64,000 bases of DNA from Maridesulfovibrio bastinii DSM 16055 (GCF_000429985.1 NZ_AUCX01000009.1:124001-188000), one strand, 5' to 3'; shown: positions 44,633-54,976, counted from the first letter of the stretch. Notes: generated by a model not told the origin, from the letters alone. Translations and numbers: made by a program.

Positions 44633-47600
44633 TTACATTATTTTTTTACCAATATGCTCCTCTATGGCTGCCAGCAGGGCTTTTTTCTTTATCGGTTTTG
44701 AAACATGGGCGTTGCAGCCGCTTTCAAAGGACATCTGGGCATCTTCCTGAAAAGCATTTGCCGTGAGAGCCAGAACAGGAACTCCGGGAAGTTCGTTCTC
44801 CTTTTCGTATTTTCTTATGGCTCTGGTTGCTTCATGGCCGTCCATGACAGGCATTTGAATATCCATAAGAACCAGATCGAAATCTCCATTAATATATTTC
44901 TGCAGTCCTTCTTTACCGTTTCTGGCCATTTCAAGGGAGTACTCTGTTTTTTTAAGATACATATCAATGACAATGCGGTTGTCTTCAGAGTCTTCAACAA
45001 GCAGAATTTTTTTCTGATGGCCGTCATCATTTTCAATGGTATGCTGCTCATCAAGGTGAAATGATATGACTTCTCTTCCGAAAACCGCATCCGGGTCATT
45101 TTCGGGTGATTCCCCGAGTATTTCATAGCCGGCCATTCTTGGTGCGAGCGGGCGTTTTATTACCGCTGCTCCAAGCTGTCTGGCTCTTGAAACTGATCTG
45201 GGTTCAGGGACATTTTTCATAATCATGATCAGCATCCATTCCTCGCAAAGGTCTTTGCGGAGAATTTTCAACACTTCAAAATTATCAACATTACCTTCCG
45301 GGTCTCCCACAATCAGCACATTGTTTTTGCCGTTGTTCAGGTTTGCTTCTGCTATATGCGGGGCAGCAGCCTCCGGTTTTGATGCGCAGAAAACCTTTGC
45401 TCCAAGCCGGGATATACCCTCTGCAAAGTTTTCTCTGGCAAGGCCGTCACGATCAACAATAACAATGGTGTGCTTACTGAGATCAGGGCTTTTTTCTTTT
45501 TCCGGAGCTGCTTTCATTTTTGAAGTGAATACAAATGTCGATCCCTGACGCTCAACGCTGGTGACAAAAATTCCTCCGCCCATGAGCTCTGCCATTTTGG
45601 CTGAGATGGATAATCCCAGTCCCGTGCCGCCATGAGTGCGGGTGGTGGAAGAGTCCGCCTGAGAGAAGCTTCCGAAAATATTGTTCTGCTGTTCCAGAGG
45701 AATCCCCGGTCCGGTGTCCTTGACTTCGACCCGGATGAATCCTTTGGATGTGATGTCGCAGTTGATAAGTATTGAACCGCTGCTAGTAAATTTCATGGCA
45801 TTGCCGACAAGGTTCAACACTATCTGTCTGAAGCGGTTCGGGTCCCCCTCAAGCATTCTCGGTACTGCCGGAGCCAGCCTCCAATGGAAGTCCACGTCAT
45901 TGCTTTGAGCTCTCATAGCGAAAATTGAGCCTGCTTCTTCAAAAATAGTTTCAATATCAAAAGTTATGCTTTCAAGATTTATCTGTCCGGCTTCTATTTT
46001 GGAAAGATCCAGAATATCGTCAATAAGCGCGAGCAGGTTCTGGCCTGCCTTTCTGAAAACCTGCACACATTCCCTTTGAACCTTGGTCAGCCGTGAATCC
46101 CACAGCAGATCAGCCATTCCTATGATTGCATTCATGGGGGTTCTTATCTCATGGCTCATATTGGCGAGGAAACGGCTTTTAGCCTGATTTGCGGCATCTG
46201 CTGCGATTTTAGCTTTCTCAAGCTCATGGGTTTTTTTCTTTTCAGTAATGTCTTCTATGATGCCGTCATACCATAGCGGATTCCCATTCTCATCGTACAT
46301 TACCGAGGTGGTGGCGTTAATCCAGATAGGAGTACCATCGAGCTTCTGCATCTGGAGTTCGCGGTTTCGTATCGAACCTTTTTCAAGTATTTCTTCTAAT
46401 ATTTTTTTTCTTCCCGCGGGATTTTTATGCAGATTAAGCATCGGGGTCATCTGCATATCCTTCCACGATGGATAACCGAATATTCTTGCCAGAGCTCTGT
46501 TGCCTTTTATCAGCCTGCCGAATTCTCCTGTTTCTGCGCGGTAGACTCCGGCATTAATGCTTTCGAGCAAGGCTCTGTTCTGGTTTTCAGAATCAATAAG
46601 ATCCTCATAGAGTTTAGCGTTTTGTATGGAAATTGCGGATTGTGAACACAGGAGATTAAGTATCTCCATGCGGTCTTCAGTGAAAACTCCGGTATTAAGA
46701 TTGTTTTCCAGATAAAGTACGCCGTTTGTAGTCTGCTGATTTACAATCGGCATGGCGAGTACTGATTTAGGCCTGTTGCGGACAATATAACTGTCTATGG
46801 TGAACGGGCCGTGAGAACTTGCGTCCTTAAGGACAATACTTTCACCTGTTCTGTAAACATAGCTGACCATGTTTTCACAATAGTCATTGCCTGATTTCTC
46901 GGGATTCATGTTTACATCAAGTTTTTCCGAAGTGACCTTGGCGGATACCGCAGGTACCAGCTCCTTTTCAGCAACCATCAGCAGATATGCCTTTTGAGCT
47001 CCCGCACTTTCAATGACGCTCGACATCAGTTTATGGAGCAGACGGTCCAGCTCTATTTCTCCTGAAATTGCCTGCGAAGCTTTGATTACCGCCGCTAGTT
47101 CTAGAGATTTTTCCTGCCTGCTGAGGTCCTTGTTCTCTTCTCCGCCAAGACTGAAAATAGTTTCATCTGAAAATAGAAAGATGTTTTCCTTTAAAAGTTG
47201 TCTGGATTTGAATGTTGCCCCCCATTCGTCATATTTACGGCAGGCATCAGCCATCAGGGAGGAGCCTGATCTTTTACCGTTTAATGAAAGATGAAATCTG
47301 GCTGACAGTTCATAAGCAAGAGCTTCAAAGTTCATTGCTCCGTTTTTGCGGCAGGCTGTAATGGCTGACTCATAGAGGCTCAATGATTTATCCGGTCTGC
47401 CGGTTATCCTGCAATATTCAGCACTGACAAGCAGATGAAAGTGTTTGAAATTCTCTGGGCAGTTTTTACTCCACGTTTCAAGTTTTCTGATTATCCGCTT
47501 AATTTTCTTTTTAAAAATTCTTCTGCGGTAGCCAGGCTCTTCATGATGGCAGAGACTCATATTAAGAGCCATCAGAAAGTGAAAAACGGGGTTGGTGTAC

Positions 47601-50600
47601 ATTCCGAACAGGGAGCTTTCTATCTCTGATTCAATTTCCTCCGCAATGTTGAGTGCTTCTCTGTAACGGCCGAAAAAGGTCATGATAATAATTTGTGACA
47701 ACCGGCATAAAGTAACGACAACGTTATTGGAAGCTTCCTCGGCTGCTTTGATCAGATCATCTACTTTGAAAGAGTTGCCCTCAAGGCTTCCGTGGAAAAA
47801 GGTTTTCCCGTTAAGGGCAAGAATCATGTGTTCTACAAGCTTTAATGTCCCGGCTGAGAGTTCATTATTGGTTTTAATGCAGTAATCCAGATGTCTCTTG
47901 GCTGAAGCTCTGACATCATGGAGTGGCTGTCCCATGAAAAAACGGTAGTAAATAGAGAAATAACCGGCGTAGCGGGCATAGTTGGCATCGCCGTGTATCT
48001 GTGCTGAGCTGAAAGCTTTTTCAAGAGTTTCAATGCCTTTTGATAGCGGCAGACTCCAGTGTTCCAGAATACCGCCGCGCAGCATCATCAGTTTGCTTTC
48101 TGTCTCAGGCATGCCGATTCTTTTGAACAGGCGCAGGGATAAATCTGAAAACTCCACAGATTGTTCAAAACGGTTTTCAGCCGCCAGAATAAGCGCGTAA
48201 AACATATAGCAGAAGGGCGAAGATGGTGCGTTTCCATAGACTAATGACAGGTTCAGCATTTTAAGCACGGTCATAGTCAATAGTCTTTTGTTGAGTATAT
48301 AAGCTGGTGCAGAAAGATTCATAAGCAGAGACATAACCATAAGCATGTCCTTATCCTGCATTAGCGGTAGATTATATAAATCTTCTATATTTTTTTTGAG
48401 TGTTCTTGCTTTGATTATTGTCAGTTCTTTGAAAATGGATAATCTGCCCGGATTCTGGCGTATTTTTACGCCGAAGAGAGCAAGTGTTTCAAGAGAAAGC
48501 TCCACTGCTGAAGAGTGCTTGCTGTTTCCGGTATAAAGAAGAATTTTGGCTGTATTGATTTTGGCAATATCAAGTCTGTTTTTTGCATTGTCCTTCAGAA
48601 TTTTGAATATCCGTTCGGACTGCTTTGTATTGCCGCGCATATATTCACTCTGGCTCCATTCAAGATGAAGCTTGAAGTTCAGCGCGTATTCACTCTTCCA
48701 GGAGTGCTCAGGCAGTCTTGATGCCGCAGCTGAAAAATGTTCAGCCGCCATGTCATAAGCTGTGCTTCTTTTAGCTCTGCACCCGGCTTCAAGAAAGAGT
48801 TCTGCCACTCTCTTGTTTTCCTCCGGGTTTTCAAGAATTTGACCGGTGGCAGAGTACTGCGAGATTATTTCAAAAATTTGTTCGTCTTCATTTTCGCTGT
48901 TCAAAGAACTGAGCAGGATTCTGCCTATCCTGAGGTGCAGGGAACTCCTTTTATTGCTTTCGAGCATAGTGTACGCAGCGTGCTGAATTCTATCGCTGGC
49001 AAATGACAGTTCCACAAGATCATCAAGATCAGTAGAGTTTGTGAGTGATTCCAGACTGATTTCAGAGGCAGGAACAATTATCCCCTCTTTCATCGCTTTG
49101 GAAAGATAGGATATAATTATTTCTCTATCCATATCAGCCGTAAGTACGGTATGTTTGAGGCTGAATTTATTATCAAAGCATGAAACTGTTTTTATTAATT
49201 CCCTTACTGACGGATCAAGTTTCATGATTTTACCGACCATCAGTTTAACGATATCACCGTTGAAATAGTTCTCCCTTATTCTGTTTATGTCCCATTTCCA
49301 GCAGGATTTTTCATAATTGAATTTAATCATTCCGGACTGGTGCAGCTCTTTAAGATATTCTTTGACAAGCAGAGGATTTCCTCCGGTTCTGTCAAAAACA
49401 AGCGAGGTGAGGGCTTGAGTCTGCTGTCTGGGGGCACGCAGAGTCCGCGATATGAGACCATGCACATGCCTGAAATCAAGTCTTTCCAGAGCAATGGAAG
49501 TTACTTTGCAGTCTGTTTCTTTCAGGCCGTCAATAATTTCATTGGTTACTCTGGCCGCACCATCGGCGGTATCTCTTATGGCTCCGATTATTAAAAGGTG
49601 GCGGGTAGTGGTGTCGCCACCAAGTTCTATTATCAGGCTCAGAGTTGAATCATCAGCCCACTGTAAATTATCGAGAAACAGGATCAGGGGTTGATCAAGG
49701 TTTGGAAAAAGGCGCACAAAATTTTTAAAGACTACATTGAAACGGTTGCGTGTTTCCGTAGGCGGTAGTTCAGGAGGAGCGTCATGCTTGCCTACAATAA
49801 GTTCAAGCTCCGGCATCACTTCGGAAATTATGGCCACGCTTTCACCAAGAACATTGTTAATCCTACGTTTCCACGCTTCTATAACGGGTTCCGGTCTGGC
49901 AAGTGTTTTGCGGATAAGTTCTCTGAAACACTGAATAAGAGCATTAAAAGGAGTGCTGCGCCCGCCGGGTTCGAATCTTCCTGAGACAAGTTCGCCTCGG
50001 GATTCTATTACAGATTTGCTGATATCTCTGATCAGGGTTGTTTTGCCTGAACCCGGTTCTCCGCTGATAAGAACTATTTCTCTGCTGCCGAGAATTGTGC
50101 GTTCCAGAGCCTTTATAAGAATTTTTTTCTGCTGTTTGCGTCCGTATAAACGTTCAGGGAGAGTGAACGTATCGGAAATATCATCTCCGCCAAGTAAGAA
50201 ATTGGATGAAGTTTTTTTCCCTTCAACGATATGTAAGCATTCCGTAAGGTCACTTAAAAGTCCTGATGCACTCTGGTAGCGGTCTCCAGAGTTTTTAGCC
50301 AGCAGTTTAAGAATGATGTCGGAAAGACATGCCGGGATTTCGGGATTTATCTGGTCAGGAGGAGTTGGTTCTTTAGCTATGTGGCTGTGGATAAGCTCCA
50401 GCTTGTCCCCGGCCTCGAAAGGAACTTTACCGGTAAAGAGTTTATAAAGTACTGCTCCGAATGAATAATAATCAGAGCGGAAGTCCATCATCTTGTTAAT
50501 TCTGCCGCTTTGTTCGGGAGAAATATAGTTCAGTAATTCAGTGGAGATTAGTTCAGGAAGAGCATTTGATGCCGGAACCGGAATTTTTGCAGCAAACTGA

Positions 50601-51052
50601 AGGTTGCAGACCACAACATCTGCAAAGTCGTGACTGACCATGAAGCTTCTTGGTCTTATATCCCGGTGCAGAAATCCCTTTTTATGTATTTTGCCCAGTG
50701 ACTGGACTGCCTTGATTGTAAGTTTCAGCTTGTCATCTATTGAGTAGTCGGGATTGCCTATAATGCTGCTGAGGTATGTGTAACCTCTGTCTGCGATGAT
50801 CATAGCCAGACTTTCGCCGCTTCTTTGAATATTCAGGACCTCGACAGTTCCGCTTTTATAAAGTTCAGAGGCTATGGCGAATTCATTACGCAGGCGGCTG
50901 ACTATCCGCTGGGAAGGGAAAGCTGTAGATGGTGTTTTAATTATTACCGGCATTCGGTCGTGACTGCGCACGGCCCTGTAGACCATGTAACTTTCACCTG
51001 AGAGTAAAAGAATTTTATCCTGATATCCTGCTAAATCTATCATTTTGAGCAT
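44633..51052 (-). CDS. Giant hybrid signalling protein: pseudokinase, AAA/STAND ATPase, GAF, PAS, histidine kinase, two receivers
   Basis: 2139 residues. A protein-kinase-like domain at about 10-270 has IIK and HRDIRPRS, but the DFG position reads CNLQ, so catalysis is doubtful. ATPase region: GEPGSGKTT at about 335 and FLDNLQWADD at about 458. A long helical TPR-like region spans about 750-1300, then GAF (about 1335-1480), PAS (about 1490-1610), HisKA with SHEIRTPMN (His about 1633), HATPase (NLVGNAMKFT about 1750; GTGLGLSI about 1810). A first receiver at about 1860 lacks clear acidic phosphosite context; the second (about 2013-2135) has LLVEDSEDN, LVLMDIQMPVMDG and SKP. This architecture is the 'trifunctional Ser/Thr kinase/ATP-binding/histidine kinase' family. 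The ribosome binding site is weak. Confidence 0.88.
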   Translation of the reverse strand: MLKMIDLAGYQDKILLLSGESYMVYRAVRSHDRMPVIIKTPSTAFPSQRIVSRLRNEFAIASELYKSGTVEVLNIQRSGESLAMIIADRGYTYLSSIIGNPDYSIDDKLKLTIKAVQSLGKIHKKGFLHRDIRPRSFMVSHDFADVVVCNLQFAAKIPVPASNALPELISTELLNYISPEQSGRINKMMDFRSDYYSFGAVLYKLFTGKVPFEAGDKLELIHSHIAKEPTPPDQINPEIPACLSDIILKLLAKNSGDRYQSASGLLSDLTECLHIVEGKKTSSNFLLGGDDISDTFTLPERLYGRKQQKKILIKALERTILGSREIVLISGEPGSGKTTLIRDISKSVIESRGELVSGRFEPGGRSTPFNALIQCFRELIRKTLARPEPVIEAWKRRINNVLGESVAIISEVMPELELIVGKHDAPPELPPTETRNRFNVVFKNFVRLFPNLDQPLILFLDNLQWADDSTLSLIIELGGDTTTRHLLIIGAIRDTADGAARVTNEIIDGLKETDCKVTSIALERLDFRHVHGLISRTLRAPRQQTQALTSLVFDRTGGNPLLVKEYLKELHQSGMIKFNYEKSCWKWDINRIRENYFNGDIVKLMVGKIMKLDPSVRELIKTVSCFDNKFSLKHTVLTADMDREIIISYLSKAMKEGIIVPASEISLESLTNSTDLDDLVELSFASDRIQHAAYTMLESNKRSSLHLRIGRILLSSLNSENEDEQIFEIISQYSATGQILENPEENKRVAELFLEAGCRAKRSTAYDMAAEHFSAAASRLPEHSWKSEYALNFKLHLEWSQSEYMRGNTKQSERIFKILKDNAKNRLDIAKINTAKILLYTGNSKHSSAVELSLETLALFGVKIRQNPGRLSIFKELTIIKARTLKKNIEDLYNLPLMQDKDMLMVMSLLMNLSAPAYILNKRLLTMTVLKMLNLSLVYGNAPSSPFCYMFYALILAAENRFEQSVEFSDLSLRLFKRIGMPETESKLMMLRGGILEHWSLPLSKGIETLEKAFSSAQIHGDANYARYAGYFSIYYRFFMGQPLHDVRASAKRHLDYCIKTNNELSAGTLKLVEHMILALNGKTFFHGSLEGNSFKVDDLIKAAEEASNNVVVTLCRLSQIIIMTFFGRYREALNIAEEIESEIESSLFGMYTNPVFHFLMALNMSLCHHEEPGYRRRIFKKKIKRIIRKLETWSKNCPENFKHFHLLVSAEYCRITGRPDKSLSLYESAITACRKNGAMNFEALAYELSARFHLSLNGKRSGSSLMADACRKYDEWGATFKSRQLLKENIFLFSDETIFSLGGEENKDLSRQEKSLELAAVIKASQAISGEIELDRLLHKLMSSVIESAGAQKAYLLMVAEKELVPAVSAKVTSEKLDVNMNPEKSGNDYCENMVSYVYRTGESIVLKDASSHGPFTIDSYIVRNRPKSVLAMPIVNQQTTNGVLYLENNLNTGVFTEDRMEILNLLCSQSAISIQNAKLYEDLIDSENQNRALLESINAGVYRAETGEFGRLIKGNRALARIFGYPSWKDMQMTPMLNLHKNPAGRKKILEEILEKGSIRNRELQMQKLDGTPIWINATTSVMYDENGNPLWYDGIIEDITEKKKTHELEKAKIAADAANQAKSRFLANMSHEIRTPMNAIIGMADLLWDSRLTKVQRECVQVFRKAGQNLLALIDDILDLSKIEAGQINLESITFDIETIFEEAGSIFAMRAQSNDVDFHWRLAPAVPRMLEGDPNRFRQIVLNLVGNAMKFTSSGSILINCDITSKGFIRVEVKDTGPGIPLEQQNNIFGSFSQADSSTTRTHGGTGLGLSISAKMAELMGGGIFVTSVERQGSTFVFTSKMKAAPEKEKSPDLSKHTIVIVDRDGLARENFAEGISRLGAKVFCASKPEAAAPHIAEANLNNGKNNVLIVGDPEGNVDNFEVLKILRKDLCEEWMLIMIMKNVPEPRSVSRARQLGAAVIKRPLAPRMAGYEILGESPENDPDAVFGREVISFHLDEQHTIENDDGHQKKILLVEDSEDNRIVIDMYLKKTEYSLEMARNGKEGLQKYINGDFDLVLMDIQMPVMDGHEATRAIRKYEKENELPGVPVLALTANAFQEDAQMSFESGCNAHVSKPIKKKALLAAIEEHIGKKIM

Positions 51053-51290
51053 CTGAAAACAGCTTGAAAGTCCATTTCAAAAAAAGTTTGCCTGAGCCTG
51101 ACTTCAAATTAGCATTATTGGATAAATATGTCATTTAAGATGTTAAAAAGGTTTTTTAAGCCTCCTGATGATTTTGGCAGAGTGTTGCGGTTAGCAGGTA
51201 ATGATTGCTGGTGCTTTCTGTACGCAGCGCTATTGTCCTGTTTTTATGGTGTTTTTAATATGAAAATATTATGAGGAGTATGGGATAAAA
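51053..51290. other. Intergenic region between two minus-strand genes
   Basis: 240 bp between the NicO gene and the giant kinase, AT-rich, no recognised terminator or promoter. Confidence 0.4.
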
Positions 51291-52259
51291 CTATGCCTCA
51301 AGCATCAGTATACCGAAAGCTATCACGACCAGTGATCCTATGAGAGAAAGAGCGGAAGGTATGAATCTTTTTATGCCGGAGTCTGAGCTGCTACAGTTTA
51401 TCGCTTTGCGGGTGGTGAAAGCTGTAAATGCGAAAAGGAATGTTGTTATGGCCATTCCGGTTGCCAGCACGACCATGGAAATAAGTCCGGCCCACATGAT
51501 CCCTGTGGAGATGGTATAAACCAGTATTATGGCGGCTCCGGGACAGGGGATGATGCCGGTGAAAAAAGCTACCGTGGCCATTTCGGAAATTGAGGCGTAT
51601 TTTTGTGGAGAGGGGCTTTCCTGCTCAGGCTTTAATTTTTTAATGATTCCGCTAATTGAACTTATAAACAACCATAATCCTATAAGAATGATGATCGAAA
51701 AGCTTATGTTCTGCATATAGCTGCTGAATCTTTCAAACCCGGACATCCCTGTTTTCAGCAGAAGATAAGCTCCACAGATAGCAATGGTGGCTGAACCTAC
51801 ATGAACAAGAGTTATCATCCATGAAAGAAAAGCTGTTGAAAAAAGCTTTCCTTCACGGGTCATGAAGTAGGCACAGACCACGGATTTTCCGTGACCGGGT
51901 CCGATTGCGTGGATTACCCCGTAAAAAAAAGAAAATGCCAGAAAAAGGAAGAATGATTTCCCAAAAGGATTTGAATGAATTTTATGGCCGAACATCGCCA
52001 TCTTTCCACGCAGCATTTTCTGCCATAGCGAAATTTCAGTCAGCAATTTGCCATAAAGTCCTGAATGACTGTGGCTGTATGGCGCAGGGGTGACGGCTTC
52101 AGCTGAATCAGTTGGAGTAGCCGCTGGAGATGATATTTTACCCTGTTCCTGACTTGGGGGAGTGAGGAAAGGGTTTGTGGTTCCCGGTACGGCGTAAGCA
52201 TTGATTGCTGCCAACAGTAAAAGAGCCGCAACTGATATTAATATTAACTTTTTATTCAT
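51291..52259 (-). CDS. NicO/RcnA-type nickel/cobalt transporter
   Basis: 322 residues with a signal-like first helix and about six membrane helices. The landmark HAIGPGHGKSVVCAYF is the metal-binding motif of this superfamily, and FFTGIIPCPGAAIILVY is the second signature. A His-containing stretch (SHSHSGLYG, near residue 63) precedes the second helix. It follows the DUF1007 gene by 13 bp, a usual partnership. Direction of transport (uptake or export) cannot be fixed from sequence. Confidence 0.85.
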   Translation of the reverse strand: MNKKLILISVAALLLLAAINAYAVPGTTNPFLTPPSQEQGKISSPAATPTDSAEAVTPAPYSHSHSGLYGKLLTEISLWQKMLRGKMAMFGHKIHSNPFGKSFFLFLAFSFFYGVIHAIGPGHGKSVVCAYFMTREGKLFSTAFLSWMITLVHVGSATIAICGAYLLLKTGMSGFERFSSYMQNISFSIIILIGLWLFISSISGIIKKLKPEQESPSPQKYASISEMATVAFFTGIIPCPGAAIILVYTISTGIMWAGLISMVVLATGMAITTFLFAFTAFTTRKAINCSSSDSGIKRFIPSALSLIGSLVVIAFGILMLEA

Positions 52260-52272
52260 GGTAGTTTTAATC

Positions 52273-52875
52273 TCAGGGATTGATTGTCAGTATGGCTCCA
52301 TCCGGAACGACCTGCCCATAGTAATAGGAAAGCTCTTCAAGCTGGTTAAAATCGAGGGAAACCTTCTTTGAGTCTTTAAGACCTTTAATTTTATTGTTTT
52401 CAGCGAGAAGTATCGCAGTGTAGTAGGTCTTGTCGTATATTGCAGTCAGCAACCGGTGTTTTTTAGCGCTGAATTTTATTTCACAGGGTATGAAAAAGTT
52501 ATAATGCAGCAGTCCCTCTTTTACAAAAGCTTTAAATTTTTCAGCCGTAGCTACACTTATGTGTTTTCCGTCCAGATTCAGGTGGGTAAAATAATCGAAG
52601 TTTTTTAAATTTATGAACGCCCCGTTATATATGCTTTTTTCTTCTGCCGGGGAAATTTTGAGATCGTTATTTTTATCGTGTTCGCCAAGAACCATGGACC
52701 CGAACATCTCGTCAAAGATCCAGTCTTCATTTATGCCTGCAAGACCTTTGTCATTAAAGACAAAGGTCAATTGACAGTCTACAAATACATGGGGGTGGGC
52801 GTAAGATTTAACCGGCGAAAAAAATGAGATCAGGAGTGAGAGTAAAAATATCAATAAGTTTAATTTCTGGGGCAT
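52273..52875 (-). CDS. DUF1007 periplasmic protein, partner of NicO transporter
   Basis: 200 residues with an N-terminal signal peptide and mature N terminus AHPHVFVDCQLTFVFND, the hallmark of DUF1007, whose His residues may bind metal. EHDKNNDLKISPAEE looks like an EF-hand-type loop. It lies upstream of NicO on the same strand and probably delivers or gates nickel, cobalt or another metal (inferred from the usual gene pairing). The stop-to-start gap to NicO is 13 bp. Confidence 0.83.
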   Translation of the reverse strand: MPQKLNLLIFLLSLLISFFSPVKSYAHPHVFVDCQLTFVFNDKGLAGINEDWIFDEMFGSMVLGEHDKNNDLKISPAEEKSIYNGAFINLKNFDYFTHLNLDGKHISVATAEKFKAFVKEGLLHYNFFIPCEIKFSAKKHRLLTAIYDKTYYTAILLAENNKIKGLKDSKKVSLDFNQLEELSYYYGQVVPDGAILTINP

Positions 52876-52928
52876 CTTTTGAGGTTAACCTGCTTAGTTG
52901 ATTGGTTTCAAGTTGATTGAGCAGCCTT

Positions 52929-53510
52929 CTACCTTGATTTAATACTTCTGACAACGAAATCAGCGGTCTCTTCATATAAATCAGGCAGGTCGTATGGTGA
53001 AAGAAAACGTGTGCGGACAGTTCCGACTATATTGGAATAAATTATAGTTGAAGTGTCGTCTATGGAAAGCGGGCGTATGCTTCCGTCCTCGATACCTTTT
53101 TTTACACAGACCCTGATAATATTCAGGAGTTCCTGAAATTTTTTAGCTATTTTGCCACGGTCCATCTGAATCTGGACATCACTGAAAGGGGAGCATCTTA
53201 GCAGAATCGGAAAAGTATTACGCTGTTTCAGGGTAAAACCAAGATAAGTTCTCATATAGGATGAAACGGCTTCAATACCGCTTTCAGTCTCATTTATAGC
53301 TTTGTTGATCTCAATCATAAGTGCGTCAACCATTGCTATGCCGGCAGTGAGAAAGAGCTCTTCTTTTGAACCGAAGTAATGCGAGATAAGCCCGAAAGCC
53401 ACTCCTGCACGTTCGGAAATCATTTTAACAGTTGTCCCTGCATAGCCATAGCGGCCAAATGTTTCCTGAGCGGCGTAAAGTATTGCTTCTTTTTTGGTTT
53501 TTTCTTTCAT
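52929..53510 (-). CDS. TetR-family regulator, first gene of the NicO cassette
   Basis: 193 residues. HTH in residues 8-50 (AILYAAQETFGRYGYAGTTVKMISERAGVAFGLISHYFGSKEELF), with helical ligand domain. It lies 53 bp upstream of the DUF1007 gene in the same direction and may regulate it. The ligand domain has no obvious metal cluster. Confidence 0.85.
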   Translation of the reverse strand: MKEKTKKEAILYAAQETFGRYGYAGTTVKMISERAGVAFGLISHYFGSKEELFLTAGIAMVDALMIEINKAINETESGIEAVSSYMRTYLGFTLKQRNTFPILLRCSPFSDVQIQMDRGKIAKKFQELLNIIRVCVKKGIEDGSIRPLSIDDTSTIIYSNIVGTVRTRFLSPYDLPDLYEETADFVVRSIKSR

Positions 53511-53943
53511 GGCGGTCTATTGTGTTGAGGGTAAGTTTTTCTAGGCCGGAATTAATCCTTTGAGGATGTTTAGTTCCAGTGCCTACGGAAGGTTGTGCGT
53601 TTCTTTTTTACGGCACAACTGGAATAAACTTCTTTGGCAGACTGGTCAAACCCGGATATCGTAAAATGCCTATAGTTAGGACGTATGGCAGGGGAAATAG
53701 ATTAAAAGGGGTAGCGTCCTTACCTTGTGAAAGCAATTGTGGAGCAATATAAAATGATAGGACATGAAGTAGTCGCCATTAACTCAGCAAGAGCACAGGG
53801 TGAAATATAATCAGGAATTGTTTTAACTCTGGTTCTGGTTTTAGCTGGCAGCCACAGTTAAGGGCAGTCTTGTGTAGTGTATTGTTGTGGTTGTTGTTCA
53901 CGGCCTTTTCAGATAGAGGCCGGTTATTAATCAGGTCCGGCAT
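53511..53943. other. Intergenic region between two TetR genes
   Basis: About 430 bp with no credible gene. A short stem (CGGCC/GGCCG, about 53901-53921) lies just past the 3' end of the downstream TetR gene but lacks a T run. No perfect operator palindrome was recognised. Confidence 0.45.
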
Positions 53944-54564
53944 TTAGGGGAAAAGCAGCCCGCGCAGCATCACCTTCATTGTCCTTTCAATACGTTCCCA
54001 GCCTTCATCCGTCTGAAGTTCGATCCCACCGAAAGTCCTTGTATTCAGTGACCTGATAGCCAGATAGTTAAAACCGCTTCCAATCAGAGCCACGGCTGCT
54101 CCAAGATCAATGTCATCCGGAACATCTGGTTTGAGATGTTCAAAAAATTCCAGTGCGGTTCGTTCTCTGATATTTTCAAGCTCTTCTGACAGGGCTGATC
54201 TTTCCATGATTTCCCAACCCAGAATTCTAAGGGTTTCCGGCCTGATGAAGAGAGCCTTGCGCATGCTTGAGAAGAAAGCTTCGATCTGGTCTTCCGGTGC
54301 AATCTCTGGACATTTTTTAGGAGCCAGTGATATTAATTCAGAGGTAAGAGGCCAGTAAATGCCAGAGTCTCCCAGCTCTTTTATCAGATTTCTCATGCCG
54401 TGAAATTGTCTGAAAAGGGCTTTTCTGGTTACTCCGGCCTCATCTGCAACATCGTCCGGGGAAAAATTTATAAATCCCTTACAGGCTAGGGTTTTATAGG
54501 CTGCCTTTAAAATATTGTCTCTTGTAGACGAGAGTGAATTTATTGAAACTACTTTTAAGCTCAT
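53944..54564 (-). CDS. TetR-family transcriptional regulator
   Basis: 206 residues. N-terminal HTH: NILKAAYKTLACKGFINFSPDDVADEAGVTRKALFRQFHG. The ligand domain is helical, with no recognised effector motif. It lies 433 bp from the other TetR gene on the same strand, with no adjacent obvious target; the divergent membrane-protein gene at 54977 is one candidate. Confidence 0.82.
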   Translation of the reverse strand: MSLKVVSINSLSSTRDNILKAAYKTLACKGFINFSPDDVADEAGVTRKALFRQFHGMRNLIKELGDSGIYWPLTSELISLAPKKCPEIAPEDQIEAFFSSMRKALFIRPETLRILGWEIMERSALSEELENIRERTALEFFEHLKPDVPDDIDLGAAVALIGSGFNYLAIRSLNTRTFGGIELQTDEGWERIERTMKVMLRGLLFP

Positions 54565-54856
54565 ATTAAAAAATGCGGCTGGAATTGGTGATAGTCAACC
54601 CGGTCGGGATGATTATTCTGGTAACTGCAATATAAAGTCTAAAAGTCTGCATAGTTCAGTCCAAAATTAAATTAGCATAAATGCCAGTTTTACGCTTTTG
54701 ATTCCTTTGCCGGGCTTCAGACACAGCTTATTTGGTTCTGCCATGAGGGGAGGGGTGATTTTTGTTGTGCTCATAAAATCCAACTAAACGATACATAAAT
54801 TGGTTTTAGTATTTATTTGATATTATAAATTTTTTTAGATTGGACTCGACATTCTT

Positions 54857-54885
54857 TTGACCTTGTATGCGCAACTCTATATTAT
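54857..54885 (+). promoter_or_regulatory. Candidate sigma-70 promoter for the small membrane protein
   Basis: TTGACC (54857-54862), 17-bp spacer, TATTAT (54880-54885). It supports translation starting downstream at 54977 rather than at the in-frame TTG at 54857, which would lie inside the -35 element. Confidence 0.6.
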
Positions 54886-54976
54886 AAAAATAATTAATTA
54901 TGCTGTTAGCAAGCCTTATTCTGGCGGACTGGATATTCTGGTCGCTGTTAATATGGTTTGGTCTGGAGACTTTTTC

